Below are positions 25,235-32,876 of a stretch of 56,619 bases of DNA, piece by piece (position 1 is the stretch's first letter; each line of letters starts with the position of its first letter). The stretch is taken from the NCBI GenBank assembly GCA_036272915.1, contig DATAXV010000218.1, forward strand, positions 1 to 56,619, written 5' to 3'. Made by a program: the position numbers and the translations under genes. The notes under the pieces were generated by a model, which searched no databases, was not told where the DNA came from, and saw only the letters and a program-made list of their open reading frames with translations. The DNA is from DATAXV01 sp036272915. Its GTDB lineage: Bacteria > Chloroflexota > Dormibacteria > Dormibacterales > Dormibacteraceae.

Positions 25235-25591
25235 ATGAATGACCATGGTGAGGGGCGTGGGGAACCGGTCCCCCGCCAGTTGTATCAGGAGCTCGAGGAG
25301 GTTCCCGATGGCCATCGTGTATTCGACGTACATCGCGAGCAGTTGACGTACGACTACGTGAGGACGGGGACGGGCGAGGTCCGCCGTGGGCAGGTCAGGC
25401 CGGCTGACCGGGTCCACCTGAGGGGATGGTTGCATCGTCCGCAACCGGAGAACTCCCCGGTCCAAGCCGAAGCCTGCGGAGGGTTCAAGCCTCCGCCATC
25501 CTCGATGGATGGGCGGCAGATGACGCGTGGATCCGCGGGAGACTGGTTGAATCGGATATCAGGCTTGACATACCCAACCGGGCGTAGATAA
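25235..25591 (+). CDS. Hypothetical small protein, doubtful
   Basis: This 118-residue frame has a hydrophilic, Arg- and Glu-rich product (PRQLYQELEEVPDGHRVFDV, then a Pro/Gly-rich tail). Codon use looks coding-like in the first half and poor in the second, where the frame overlaps a run of hairpins. I recognise no domain. It may be a real small gene whose end is fortuitous, or the whole stretch may be an untranslated leader of the M81 gene. Confidence 0.25.
   Translation: MNDHGEGRGEPVPRQLYQELEEVPDGHRVFDVHREQLTYDYVRTGTGEVRRGQVRPADRVHLRGWLHRPQPENSPVQAEACGGFKPPPSSMDGRQMTRGSAGDWLNRISGLTYPTGRR
25428..25496 (+). promoter_or_regulatory. Hairpin array in the leader of the M81 gene
   Basis: Three hairpins follow one another: GGTTGC/GCAACC (25428-25446, 7-nt loop), ACCGGAG with CTCC...CCGGT (25444-25461) and GCGGAGG/CCTCCGC (25476-25496, loop GTTCAAG). 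The last resembles a tRNA T-arm but has no cloverleaf around it. A TTGACA (25565-25570) follows, so the hairpins may lie upstream of the promoter rather than in the mRNA. Confidence 0.3.
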
Positions 25592-25602
25592 GGGGGTCGC
25601 CG

Positions 25603-27114
25603 GTGGAACCGCTTCGCCTCGCCGCCATGGGACTGCATCACGAGTCCAACACCTTCGTCTCCGCATTGACCGACCGCCGCGCCATCGAGGAGGCGGGCAT
25701 CTTCCGCGGCGAGGAGGTCCGCCGCCGCTACGCCTCGTCGCGGTCGACGATGGCCGGCTTCCTCGACGTCGAGGCCGAGGGCACGGCGAGGGTGGAGCCG
25801 CTGCTCTTCACCTTCCCCAACCCCCGCGGGCCGATCGCGCGCGATCAATTCGATCAGCTGAGCGCGGAGATGATCGAGCTCCTCCGCCGGGGCCTCCCCT
25901 GGGACGGCGTGCTTCTCGCCCAGCACGGCGCGGCCGTCGCCCGCGGCCACCTCGACGCCGACGCCGAGGTGGTGGAGCGGGTCAGGGAGGTGGTCGGTCG
26001 GGACGTGCCGATCGGAGTCGCCGCCGACCTGCACGGCAACATCTCGGCGCGCCTCGTCGCCGCCTCCGACGTCGTCGTCGGCTATCGGACCAACCCCCAC
26101 GCCGACGCCAGGGAGAGGGCGTTCGAGTGCGCGGCCCTGGTCGCGCGGATGGCGGGCGGGGAGCTGCGGCCGGCCCAGTCGATGGTGCGGGTGCCGATGG
26201 TCCCCAACATCCTCTGCCAGGGCACCTCGGACGAGCCGATGCGCAGCGTCTACGGGGCGCTGGAGGAGGTGCTCCGCACTCCCGGCATGCTCAGCGCCAG
26301 CGTGTTCGAGGGCTATCCCTACGCCGACGTGCCCCAGATGGCGATGGCCTGCTTGGCCCTCCACGAGAGCAGTCTCGAGGCGGCGCGGGAGGCGGCCCTC
26401 ACCCTCGGCGCCGTGGCCTGGGATCAGCGGCAGGGGCTGCGCTGGCGGGAGGCCCTCTCCCCGGCGGCCGCGATCGAGGAGGTGCTTCGCTTCGAGCCGG
26501 GCCCGGACGGGCCGCTGGTCCTGCTCGACGTCGGCGACAACATCGGCGCCGGCACGCCGGGCGACTCGACCGTCCTTCTCGAGATCGCCGTTCGCCGCCG
26601 CGTGCCATCGTTCCTCGTCTCGCTCCGCGACCCGAGGGCCGTCGACGCCTGCCGCGCGGCCGGGCCCGGCGCTCGGGTCAGCCTCTTCGTCGGCGCGAAG
26701 GCGGATCGGGCCCACGGCCGCCCGGTCCCGGTCGAGGGCACCATCCGCACCCTCAGCGACGGCCGGTTCGAGGATCCGACGCCGACCCACGCCGGCATGC
26801 GCTTCTTCGACGCCGGTCCGACCGCGGTGCTCGAGTGCGACGGCGGGCCGACGGTGGTGCTCCACAGCAAGCTGATCGGCAACGTCAGCCTGGAGGAGCA
26901 TCGCTCGCTCGGGCTCGATCCGCGGCGCTTCCGGGCGATCGTGGCCAAGGGGGTGAACTCACCCCGCCTGGCCTACGAGCCGATCGCCTCGCGGCTGCTC
27001 TTCGTCGACACCCCCGGGGCGTCCGCCGCCGATCTCTCCCAGCTGGCCTACCGGCGCCGGCCGCGGCCGCTGTTCCCGTTCGAGGAGGCGGCCGGCCCCG
27101 AGGTCCTGATCTGA
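25603..27114 (+). CDS. M81 family metallopeptidase (MlrC-like)
   Basis: This 503-residue protein has the two-domain layout of MlrC, the last enzyme of microcystin-LR breakdown. The N-terminal DUF1485 domain has HHESNTF (12-18), AQHGAAV (107-113), DLHGN (142-146) and GYRTNPHAD (160-168), probably the zinc site. The C-terminal domain has DVGDNIGAGTPGDST. Most members do not act on microcystin; they sit in catabolic clusters and may cleave amide or cyclic substrates. GTG 25603 follows AGGGGG at 6 nt. It converges with the DegT gene and probably belongs to the same catabolic island. Confidence 0.9.
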   Translation: MEPLRLAAMGLHHESNTFVSALTDRRAIEEAGIFRGEEVRRRYASSRSTMAGFLDVEAEGTARVEPLLFTFPNPRGPIARDQFDQLSAEMIELLRRGLPWDGVLLAQHGAAVARGHLDADAEVVERVREVVGRDVPIGVAADLHGNISARLVAASDVVVGYRTNPHADARERAFECAALVARMAGGELRPAQSMVRVPMVPNILCQGTSDEPMRSVYGALEEVLRTPGMLSASVFEGYPYADVPQMAMACLALHESSLEAAREAALTLGAVAWDQRQGLRWREALSPAAAIEEVLRFEPGPDGPLVLLDVGDNIGAGTPGDSTVLLEIAVRRRVPSFLVSLRDPRAVDACRAAGPGARVSLFVGAKADRAHGRPVPVEGTIRTLSDGRFEDPTPTHAGMRFFDAGPTAVLECDGGPTVVLHSKLIGNVSLEEHRSLGLDPRRFRAIVAKGVNSPRLAYEPIASRLLFVDTPGASAADLSQLAYRRRPRPLFPFEEAAGPEVLI

Positions 27115-27124
27115 GGGGCCGGCG

Positions 27125-28405
27125 TCAGAGCGAGCCCAGGACCTTGCGGAGGGCGGTGGTCACCTCCTCGGCCTGCTCCTCGGAGAGCTCGGGGCTGACG
27201 TGGACCTGGAGCGATCGCTCGAGCAGGTCGAGGGAGTTCGGCCATGTCTCCGGATCGTTGCGGACCGGCGCCGGATGCCGGTCCCACGGGGTTGTCTCGG
27301 ACCAGGAGCGCTGATCGAGGATCGGCGCCCAGTGGTAGGCGACGTGATAGTCGCGGCGGTCGCGCTGGAAGAGGTTGGCGCCGCGCACCCCCTCGGCGGC
27401 GAGCGCCTCGGCCGCGTACCTGGCCTGAGCGACGTTGGGGAGGAGGAGGATCAGGGCGAGGGCGGCGTCGCCGGCCTCGTCGTTGAGCCTCCGGAACTCC
27501 ACCTCGTGGTCCCGGGCGACGTCGGCGATCCCCTCCTTGATGGCGCCCTTGCGCGTCCGCATCGTGGACAGGATCTCCTCCAGCCGCTCGAGCTGGACGC
27601 GGGCGACCGCGCCCTGGAGCTCCGACATCCGGCAGGTGATGCCGACGAAGGTCTGGCCGGGGTCGAGCTCGCTGCGCTGGCTGGCGGCGACATCGTGGTA
27701 CATCAGCGCCCGCTCGTGGAGGACCCGGTCGTCGGTGGCGACCATGCCGCCCTCGCCCGCGGTCAGGATCTTGTTGAACTGCAGGCTGTAGGCGCCGGCG
27801 TCGCCGATCGTCCCCAGCCGGCGGCCGTGGTAGCTCGCCCCCAGCGCCTGGGCCGCGTCCTCGAGCACGCGCAGCCCGTGCCGGCGGGCGAGGTCGAGGA
27901 TCGCGTCCATGTCGGCCGGCGCGCCGCGCATGTGCACGGGAAGGAGGACGCGGGTCCGCTCCGTGATCCGCGACTCGGCGTCGGCGGGGTCGAGGGTCAG
28001 GGAGTCGTCGACTTCGGCGACGACCGGCACCGCGCCGACCGCCGTCACCGCCGCTGCGGTCGCGATCCAGGTGTAGGCGGGGACGATCACCTCGTCCCCG
28101 GGGCCGACCCCGAGCGCGGCCAGCGCGCTGGCCAGTGCCGTGGTGCCGGAGGAGACGGCGAGGGCGTGAGCGGTGCCCAGGCGCTCGGAGAAGCTGCGCT
28201 CCAGCTCGGCCACCTCGGACGGTCCCTCCTCGGGCCCGTAGTATCGGAACAGCCGCTTGCTTCGAAGGACGCGGAGGACCGCCGCCTCCTCCTCCTGCGC
28301 GATGCGCATCCCCCCCGGGTACATCGGCGGGAGGCGGTGCCGGACGGCGGGAGTGCCCCCCTCCAGCGCGAGCTTCTGACCGGACGGGGTTGCAGGCGAC
28401 GTCAT
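27125..28405 (-). CDS. DegT/DnrJ/EryC1/StrS family aminotransferase
   Basis: This is a 426-residue PLP enzyme that usually transfers an amino group to or from a keto-sugar or keto-cyclitol. AVSSGTTAL (about 86) binds the PLP phosphate, EDAAQALGASY stacks on the ring, and Lys212 in SLQFNKILTAGEGG forms the Schiff base. VHMRGAPADM replaces the more common HLYG-type loop. ATG 28405 has GGAG 5 nt upstream. It is divergent from a GntR/FCD gene, with an ATTTCAAAT palindrome between them, so that protein is the likely regulator. Catabolic use of an aminocyclitol or aminosugar fits the context; this is inference. Confidence 0.9.
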   Translation of the reverse strand: MTSPATPSGQKLALEGGTPAVRHRLPPMYPGGMRIAQEEEAAVLRVLRSKRLFRYYGPEEGPSEVAELERSFSERLGTAHALAVSSGTTALASALAALGVGPGDEVIVPAYTWIATAAAVTAVGAVPVVAEVDDSLTLDPADAESRITERTRVLLPVHMRGAPADMDAILDLARRHGLRVLEDAAQALGASYHGRRLGTIGDAGAYSLQFNKILTAGEGGMVATDDRVLHERALMYHDVAASQRSELDPGQTFVGITCRMSELQGAVARVQLERLEEILSTMRTRKGAIKEGIADVARDHEVEFRRLNDEAGDAALALILLLPNVAQARYAAEALAAEGVRGANLFQRDRRDYHVAYHWAPILDQRSWSETTPWDRHPAPVRNDPETWPNSLDLLERSLQVHVSPELSEEQAEEVTTALRKVLGSL

Positions 28406-28529
28406 CTCGACTCCTTCACTGGACTGGCCGGGGGCCCGGGGCGGTCGCGTTCGGCTGGGTCGCTTCGGGGTCGGTCACCCCCTGTCGAGGACCCGTCAAC
28501 GGTGCCACGGAGGCCCGAATCCGAACTTG

Positions 28530-28548
28530 ATTTCAAATGGTCAACCAT
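28530..28548. promoter_or_regulatory. Candidate GntR operators in the DegT/gntR divergent region
   Basis: Two overlapping palindromes occur: ATTTCAAAT (28530-28538) and ATGGTCAACCAT (28537-28548, ATGGT/ACCAT around CA). The second has the TGGT..ACCA form seen for FCD-type GntR proteins such as UxuR. The first recurs twice upstream of the isomerase gene near 55.3 kb. Confidence 0.55.
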
Positions 28549-28585
28549 CTACCAGCCTAGACCCTACGATAATGGAGCGAAGCCC

Positions 28586-29272
28586 ATGTCGATAGACGTG
28601 CTCCCCCAGGTACCGCCCGACTCCCGACGTGACTATCTCGTCCGCTCGCTGCGCGACGCCATCGTCCGTGGCGACCTGAAGCCGGGCGACCGCCTGGTCG
28701 AGCGCGACATCTCGGAGCGGACCGGCGTCAGCCGGGGACCGGTGCGCGAGGCGCTGCGGCAGCTCGAGCAGGAGGGCCTGATCGTCTCCATCCCCTACCG
28801 GGGGACGCGCGTCATGGGGGTCACTCAGGAGGAGGTCGAGGGCATCCTCGTCCCGGTCCGGCTGGTGCTCGAGCGATTCGCCTTCGCCAGGGTGCTGCCC
28901 GACCTGAAGGAGGCCGACTTCGAGGAGCTGGAGGGGATCATCGCCGAGATCCGCTCCGCCGTCGACGCCGCCGACGTCGAGGCGATGGTGGACGCCGACC
29001 TCCGCTTCCACCAGCGGATCGTGGAGCGTGCCGGTCATCAGTGCCTGCAGGTCTGGCAGTCGATCGTGCCCCGCGTCCGCGCCTACTTCTATCGCGACGG
29101 CTTCCGGCACGCCTCTCTCGAACATCTGACCGAGGAGCACCACGAGCTGCTCGACGCGATGCGGAGCGGGGAGCTGGACCGGGTGCTGCCGCTGCTCGAC
29201 GGCCACATCCACGAGACCGCCACCCTGGGCGGTGCAAAGAAGCCCGCGCGCTCCCGGAAGAGCAGGGCCTGA
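28586..29272 (+). CDS. GntR family transcriptional regulator, FadR/FCD subfamily
   Basis: This is a 228-residue regulator. The winged helix-turn-helix spans about residues 15-78 (LRDAIVRGDLKPGDRLVE, SERTGVSRGPVREALRQLE). The all-helical FCD ligand domain (about 85-210) has acidic and histidine residues suited to a metal site: DADLRFHQRI, EEHHELLDAM and GHIHET. Such proteins respond to organic acids or sugar acids. ATG 28586 has GGAG 8 nt upstream. The divergent DegT gene and the shared ATTTSAAAT sites near 55.3 kb suggest control of both this locus and the isomerase-dehydrogenase operon. Confidence 0.92.
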   Translation: MSIDVLPQVPPDSRRDYLVRSLRDAIVRGDLKPGDRLVERDISERTGVSRGPVREALRQLEQEGLIVSIPYRGTRVMGVTQEEVEGILVPVRLVLERFAFARVLPDLKEADFEELEGIIAEIRSAVDAADVEAMVDADLRFHQRIVERAGHQCLQVWQSIVPRVRAYFYRDGFRHASLEHLTEEHHELLDAMRSGELDRVLPLLDGHIHETATLGGAKKPARSRKSRA

Positions 29273-29274
29273 GG

Positions 29275-30099
29275 TCAGCCGGCCGGGGCGAGGACCAGGT
29301 CGAAGCCGGCGGTGAGGATGCCCGCCTCCTTCCGCATCGGCACGATCAGCGACTCGCGAACCCCGAAGACGGCGTCCGAGTCGAGGTAATCGCTCTCCGC
29401 GTCGAACACGTGCGTGGTCACCGTCCGGTGGTTGGGGGCGGAGGCGATGACGTGGATGTGGGCCGCCCGCCAGGGGTGGCGCCCGGCGGCTCTGAGCAGG
29501 CGTCCGACCGGGCCGTCGTCCGGGATCGGATAGGGGACCGGGCGGATCGTCCGGAAGGTGAAGGCGCCGTCCTCGCCGGCCCGGAAGCGGCCGCGGAGGT
29601 TGTGTGGATGCTGGCCGCGATCCTGTACGGCGTAGAGGCGGTTGGCGGCGTTCTGCCAGACGTCGAGGACCGCCCCGGCGAGCGGGCCGCCACCCGGGTC
29701 GGTCACCCTGCCTCTGACCAGCAGTGGCTCGCCCGCCTGCTCCCCCTCGAGGATCGACGCCCCCAGGTCACGGAACGGTGAGTCGGGAGCGTAGAAGGGC
29801 CCAAGTACCGTCCCCTCGGTGGCGCTGTCCACATCGTCCATCTCGACCAGGCTGGAGAGGCCGAGCACGTCGGAGAGGAGGACGAACTCCTGACGCGTGG
29901 GTCCGCAGGCCTGCCCGGTCCGGGTGAGGAAGTCGATCGCCGCCCGCCACTCGTCGCGGGTCAGGTCGACCTCGCTGGCGAAGCCGTGCAGGTGCCCGGC
30001 CAGGGCCTGGAGGACCTCGACCAGCCGGGCGTCCGATGCTCCGCCGAAGCTGCGCGTGACCTCGGCCAGGAGACGCTCGCGCCCGCCGCCCGTGCTCAT
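29275..30099 (-). CDS. Intradiol ring-cleavage dioxygenase, hydroxyquinol 1,2-dioxygenase type
   Basis: This is a 274-residue non-heme Fe(III) enzyme. The N-terminal helical dimerisation domain (about 1-90) precedes the beta-sandwich. Predicted iron ligands are Tyr156 (RLYAVQD), Tyr190 (VPYPIP), His214 and His216 (AAHIHV). GTVLGPFYAP and VLDVWQNAANRLY fit the hydroxyquinol/catechol group. The linked maleylacetate reductase makes hydroxyquinol (product maleylacetate) the best substrate guess. It is the last gene of an operon with the reductase (48 nt upstream) and a creatininase-family hydrolase. The gntR gene converges from the left with only 2 nt between stops. Confidence 0.9.
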   Translation of the reverse strand: MSTGGGRERLLAEVTRSFGGASDARLVEVLQALAGHLHGFASEVDLTRDEWRAAIDFLTRTGQACGPTRQEFVLLSDVLGLSSLVEMDDVDSATEGTVLGPFYAPDSPFRDLGASILEGEQAGEPLLVRGRVTDPGGGPLAGAVLDVWQNAANRLYAVQDRGQHPHNLRGRFRAGEDGAFTFRTIRPVPYPIPDDGPVGRLLRAAGRHPWRAAHIHVIASAPNHRTVTTHVFDAESDYLDSDAVFGVRESLIVPMRKEAGILTAGFDLVLAPAG

Positions 30100-30147
30100 C
30101 CCCGCCCGCCCCTCACCGACTGACCCACGCCACCACGGTAGTCCCGA

Positions 30148-31185
30148 CTACCCGGCCTGGCGATAGATGTCGAGCAGGTCGTCGGCGCTGTGCTCACCGG
30201 CGAGCGCGTCGACGGCACGGCGCAGGTCGGGCTCCTCGACGCCCCAGGCGGCCAGCGTCCGGCGCAGGCCGAGCCCTTCGATCAGGGCCTCGACGTCGTC
30301 GGCCGCGGCGAGCGGGCCGCCACCGGCTCCGGTGGCCCGGCTCAGCTCCGCCATCCGCTCCGGCTGCCGCGAGGCCCGGTAGCGCATGACGTGGGGGAGG
30401 AGGAGGCAGGAGGTGAAGCCGTGCGGGATCCCGTGTCGGGCGCCGATCTGCTTGCCCATCACGTGGCTCAGGCCCCCCGCCGCCTCGGGCAGCGGGTAGG
30501 AGAGCCAGGCGGCGATCTGGTTCTCGGTGCGGATCGCTGGGTCGTTCGGACGGTCCCTGGCCAGGGGCAGGGTTCGGAACAGCCGCCGAACGGCCTCCAG
30601 GCAGAGCACGTCGGAGAACGGGTTGGCGCCGTTCGCGAGGTATCCCTCGACGGCGTGGTCGAGGGCGCGCACGCCGGTGCTGAGCCAGAGCTCGATCGGG
30701 GTGCGAACCGCGAGGCGAGCGTCGTAGATGACCGCGCCCGGCAGCATCCGCGGGTCTCCCCGGCCGGCCTTGTCGCCGTCCTCGTCGGTGAAGCCGGCCC
30801 CCGAGGCCAGCTCCGCCACCGAGAGCGTGGTCGGGACGGCGACGTGGGGAAGGGCCGCCCCCCGGCCGGCGATGATGCCGATCAGCTTGGCGGCGTCGAC
30901 GGCGCTGCCGCCACCGACGCTGACCAGGGAGTCGGCCCCCGACTCACGCACCCTCTCGGCCGCTGCCCTGACCTCGCCGATGGGTGTGTGCTGGGAGATG
31001 GCGATGGTGGCCACCGGCTCCGGCCGGAGGTCTTCGACCAGCTCCGGCTGGGCGAGCACCGAGCGCGTGCTCACCAGCGCAGGGTGCCGGCCGCCGAGGC
31101 GTTCGACCTCGGTGGCCAGCTCGGCGACGGAGCCCTCGCCCCACCGGATCGTGCCCGGGTTGGCGTAGCGGAAGACGCCCGGCAT
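30148..31185 (-). CDS. Maleylacetate reductase (iron-containing alcohol dehydrogenase family)
   Basis: This 345-residue enzyme would reduce maleylacetate to 3-oxoadipate with NAD(P)H. The N-terminal FRYANPGTIRWGEGSV and the nucleotide-binding SVGGGSAVDAAK are in the family position. The C-terminal helical domain has ALDHAVEGY, AAGGLSHVMGKQIGARHGIPHG, and no full set of Fe-ADH ligands outside these histidines, as in this subfamily. ATG 31185 is chosen with GGAGG 9 nt upstream; a GTG one codon earlier is equally possible. It lies between creatininase and dioxygenase genes on the same strand, so the two-step lower hydroxyquinol pathway is complete here. Confidence 0.9.
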   Translation of the reverse strand: MPGVFRYANPGTIRWGEGSVAELATEVERLGGRHPALVSTRSVLAQPELVEDLRPEPVATIAISQHTPIGEVRAAAERVRESGADSLVSVGGGSAVDAAKLIGIIAGRGAALPHVAVPTTLSVAELASGAGFTDEDGDKAGRGDPRMLPGAVIYDARLAVRTPIELWLSTGVRALDHAVEGYLANGANPFSDVLCLEAVRRLFRTLPLARDRPNDPAIRTENQIAAWLSYPLPEAAGGLSHVMGKQIGARHGIPHGFTSCLLLPHVMRYRASRQPERMAELSRATGAGGGPLAAADDVEALIEGLGLRRTLAAWGVEEPDLRRAVDALAGEHSADDLLDIYRQAG

Positions 31186-31237
31186 CACCTCCGGCCTCCG
31201 CTCGCGACCTCTCCGGTCGGCTGGCGGGCGTCGGGCC

Positions 31238-32053
31238 TCACCACCTGATGTCCGACTGCACGGGTCCCCGGTGCTGGTCCTGGCGCTCGGCGATGGGCCA
31301 TTCCTTCCACTCCTTGACCAGCTGCACCAGGCCCTCGACGGAGGCGTCGAAGATGACCTTGCCCTTGTCCCTGTTGGCGGGCCGGGGGTCGCCGTGGACG
31401 CCGGTCTTGGTCCAGCGGCCCCAGTAGTCGTTGAAGCGCGCCTTGCCGGTGCTGTCGGAGCTCATGTAGGTGCCGGTGACATCGCCGTCCTCGACCGCCT
31501 GGTCCATCCTGACCCGATCCCCGGCGAGATAGAGATAGAGGGAGGTCTCCATCTCGTCGGCGTGCGCGGTGACCTTGGTCTCCCGCACCTCGGCGAAGGC
31601 CTCGGTGGCGAGGGCGAAGTAGTTGACCGCGGCGCAGAGCGAGCGGGTGGCGAGCGTCGTCTTGCGGGCGATGAGGTCGACCAGCGGCGAGTTGGATCCG
31701 TGGCCGTTGACGAGCAGGATCTTCTCGAAGCCGTGGTAGGCGAGGCTCTTGGTGATGTCGGTGCAGAAGGCGATGAACGTCTCCGGCTCGATGTGGATGG
31801 TGCCGGGGAAGTCGATGTGGTGGAGGTTCAGGCCGTAGGAGATGGGGGGCAGGACCAGGGCCGTTCCGGGCATCCTCCGACCGACCTCCAGGCACACGGA
31901 TTCGGCCAGGAAGACGTCGGTGTCGAGGGGCAGGTGCGGCCCGTGCTGCTCGGTCGATCCGGTCGGCAGGATCACCACCGGCTGCTGCTGGACCACCTCA
32001 CGAACATCGGTCCAGGTCAGGCGGTTGTACCGGTACTCGATCTGATCGCTCAT
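31238..32053 (-). CDS. Creatininase family amidohydrolase
   Basis: This 271-residue protein has the di-metal site of creatininases: Glu35, His37 and Asp46 in TGSTEQHGPHLPLDTD, His118 in VNGHGSN, and the glutamate of HADEMETS. Relatives include creatinine amidohydrolase, mycofactocin MftE, FAPy deformylase and a 3-dehydro-scyllo-inosose hydrolase, so the name does not fix the reaction. It is the first gene of an operon with maleylacetate reductase (52 nt away) and an intradiol dioxygenase. A ring-opening or amide-hydrolysing step before or beside aromatic cleavage is the inference. ATG 32053 has GAGG 6 nt upstream. Confidence 0.88.
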   Translation of the reverse strand: MSDQIEYRYNRLTWTDVREVVQQQPVVILPTGSTEQHGPHLPLDTDVFLAESVCLEVGRRMPGTALVLPPISYGLNLHHIDFPGTIHIEPETFIAFCTDITKSLAYHGFEKILLVNGHGSNSPLVDLIARKTTLATRSLCAAVNYFALATEAFAEVRETKVTAHADEMETSLYLYLAGDRVRMDQAVEDGDVTGTYMSSDSTGKARFNDYWGRWTKTGVHGDPRPANRDKGKVIFDASVEGLVQLVKEWKEWPIAERQDQHRGPVQSDIRW

Positions 32054-32876
32054 CGGTGACCTCAGCTGATAGACGGGTGGATCCGTGGCTACACCTGAGC
32101 ATGACCGAAGGCGGGGCGATGCCGCCCGGGATGGCTCCGCCGCCCGAATGGTGGCGGAGCGGGGCCCGGCGATCATGCGTTGTCAGCTGGCGGGGTGACC
32201 GGTGTCCCCCGGGTTCGACCTCGGCCTCGACGCCATCGAAGGGAGGTCGGTCAGGTGGCACCGGCCCCGACCAGACCCGGCGGACGCTTGATCACCTTCC
32301 GCCCGCCCGGTGGGGCGTTCACCCGCTCGACCCCGCCGAGGCTCGCAATCGGGAGGTGCTCATGACCTCGGTCTTCGATCTGGAGATGGCGCCGGCGACG
32401 GACCGCTCCTGACCAGGCGGGCGCTCATGGGGGTGGCGGCGGGCCGGCTGGGACCGGCGGGGGGCCGCACGCCCCAGCTCGACGAGACGGCGTGGGCGCA
32501 TGCCGCCATCGACCCCAGGGCCGTGATCGGGAAGACACCCCTGACCGTCGGCATGGCGCCGCCCTGACAGGAGGTGAAGGACCCGCGGCTCACGATCACC
32601 GGCGTCCATCCGACCAGGAAGCCGATCTGCCCACCGGCGCCGCCCGGTATCGACGTGGTGCCGCCGGAGCGGGGATGTGACCGGCCCGCTGTCCTACGCT
32701 ATCTGCGACGAGGAGCGGGCAGGCTGCGCTGTCACCAATGCCAAGGGCAGGACCTGGCGAGGCCCATCCGGAGGTCGGCGACGGCGAGCCGGCCATGCCC
32801 AGAACTCATCTCCGTCCGACAGATTTTGTTAGGGGACCTTGTTAACACGGCTAAGCTTGCGCGTCAACGACAAGAC
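32054..32876. other. Gap with apparently decayed coding sequence
   Basis: About 820 bases lie between divergent genes, longer than promoters need. Pieces read like protein but are broken by stops and frame changes. One frame runs from about 32400 through LLTRRALMG, a stop at 32565-32567, then KDPRLTITGVHPTRKPICPP. Another, 32677-32832, reads VTGPLSYAICDEERAGCAV then NAKGRTWR and ends at TAG. I do not recognise the family. A ROK-type operator candidate lies at the right end. Confidence 0.4.
32826..32844 (+). promoter_or_regulatory. Direct repeat TTGTTA, candidate ROK operator/promoter
   Basis: TTGTTA occurs at 32826-32831 and 32839-32844, the second inside the palindrome GTTAAC. ROK repressors often bind TTGTTA-type AT-rich sites, and this pair lies 33-51 nt before the ROK gene. 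It may be an autoregulatory site. Confidence 0.35.

Noticed and set aside
25476..25496. tRNA candidate (T-arm-like stem with GTTCAAG loop)
   Set aside because: The loop is offset from a true T-loop, and no acceptor, D or anticodon arms can be drawn around it.
30190..31248. 352-codon plus-strand frame
   Set aside because: It is antisense to the maleylacetate reductase gene, with no domain and biased composition.
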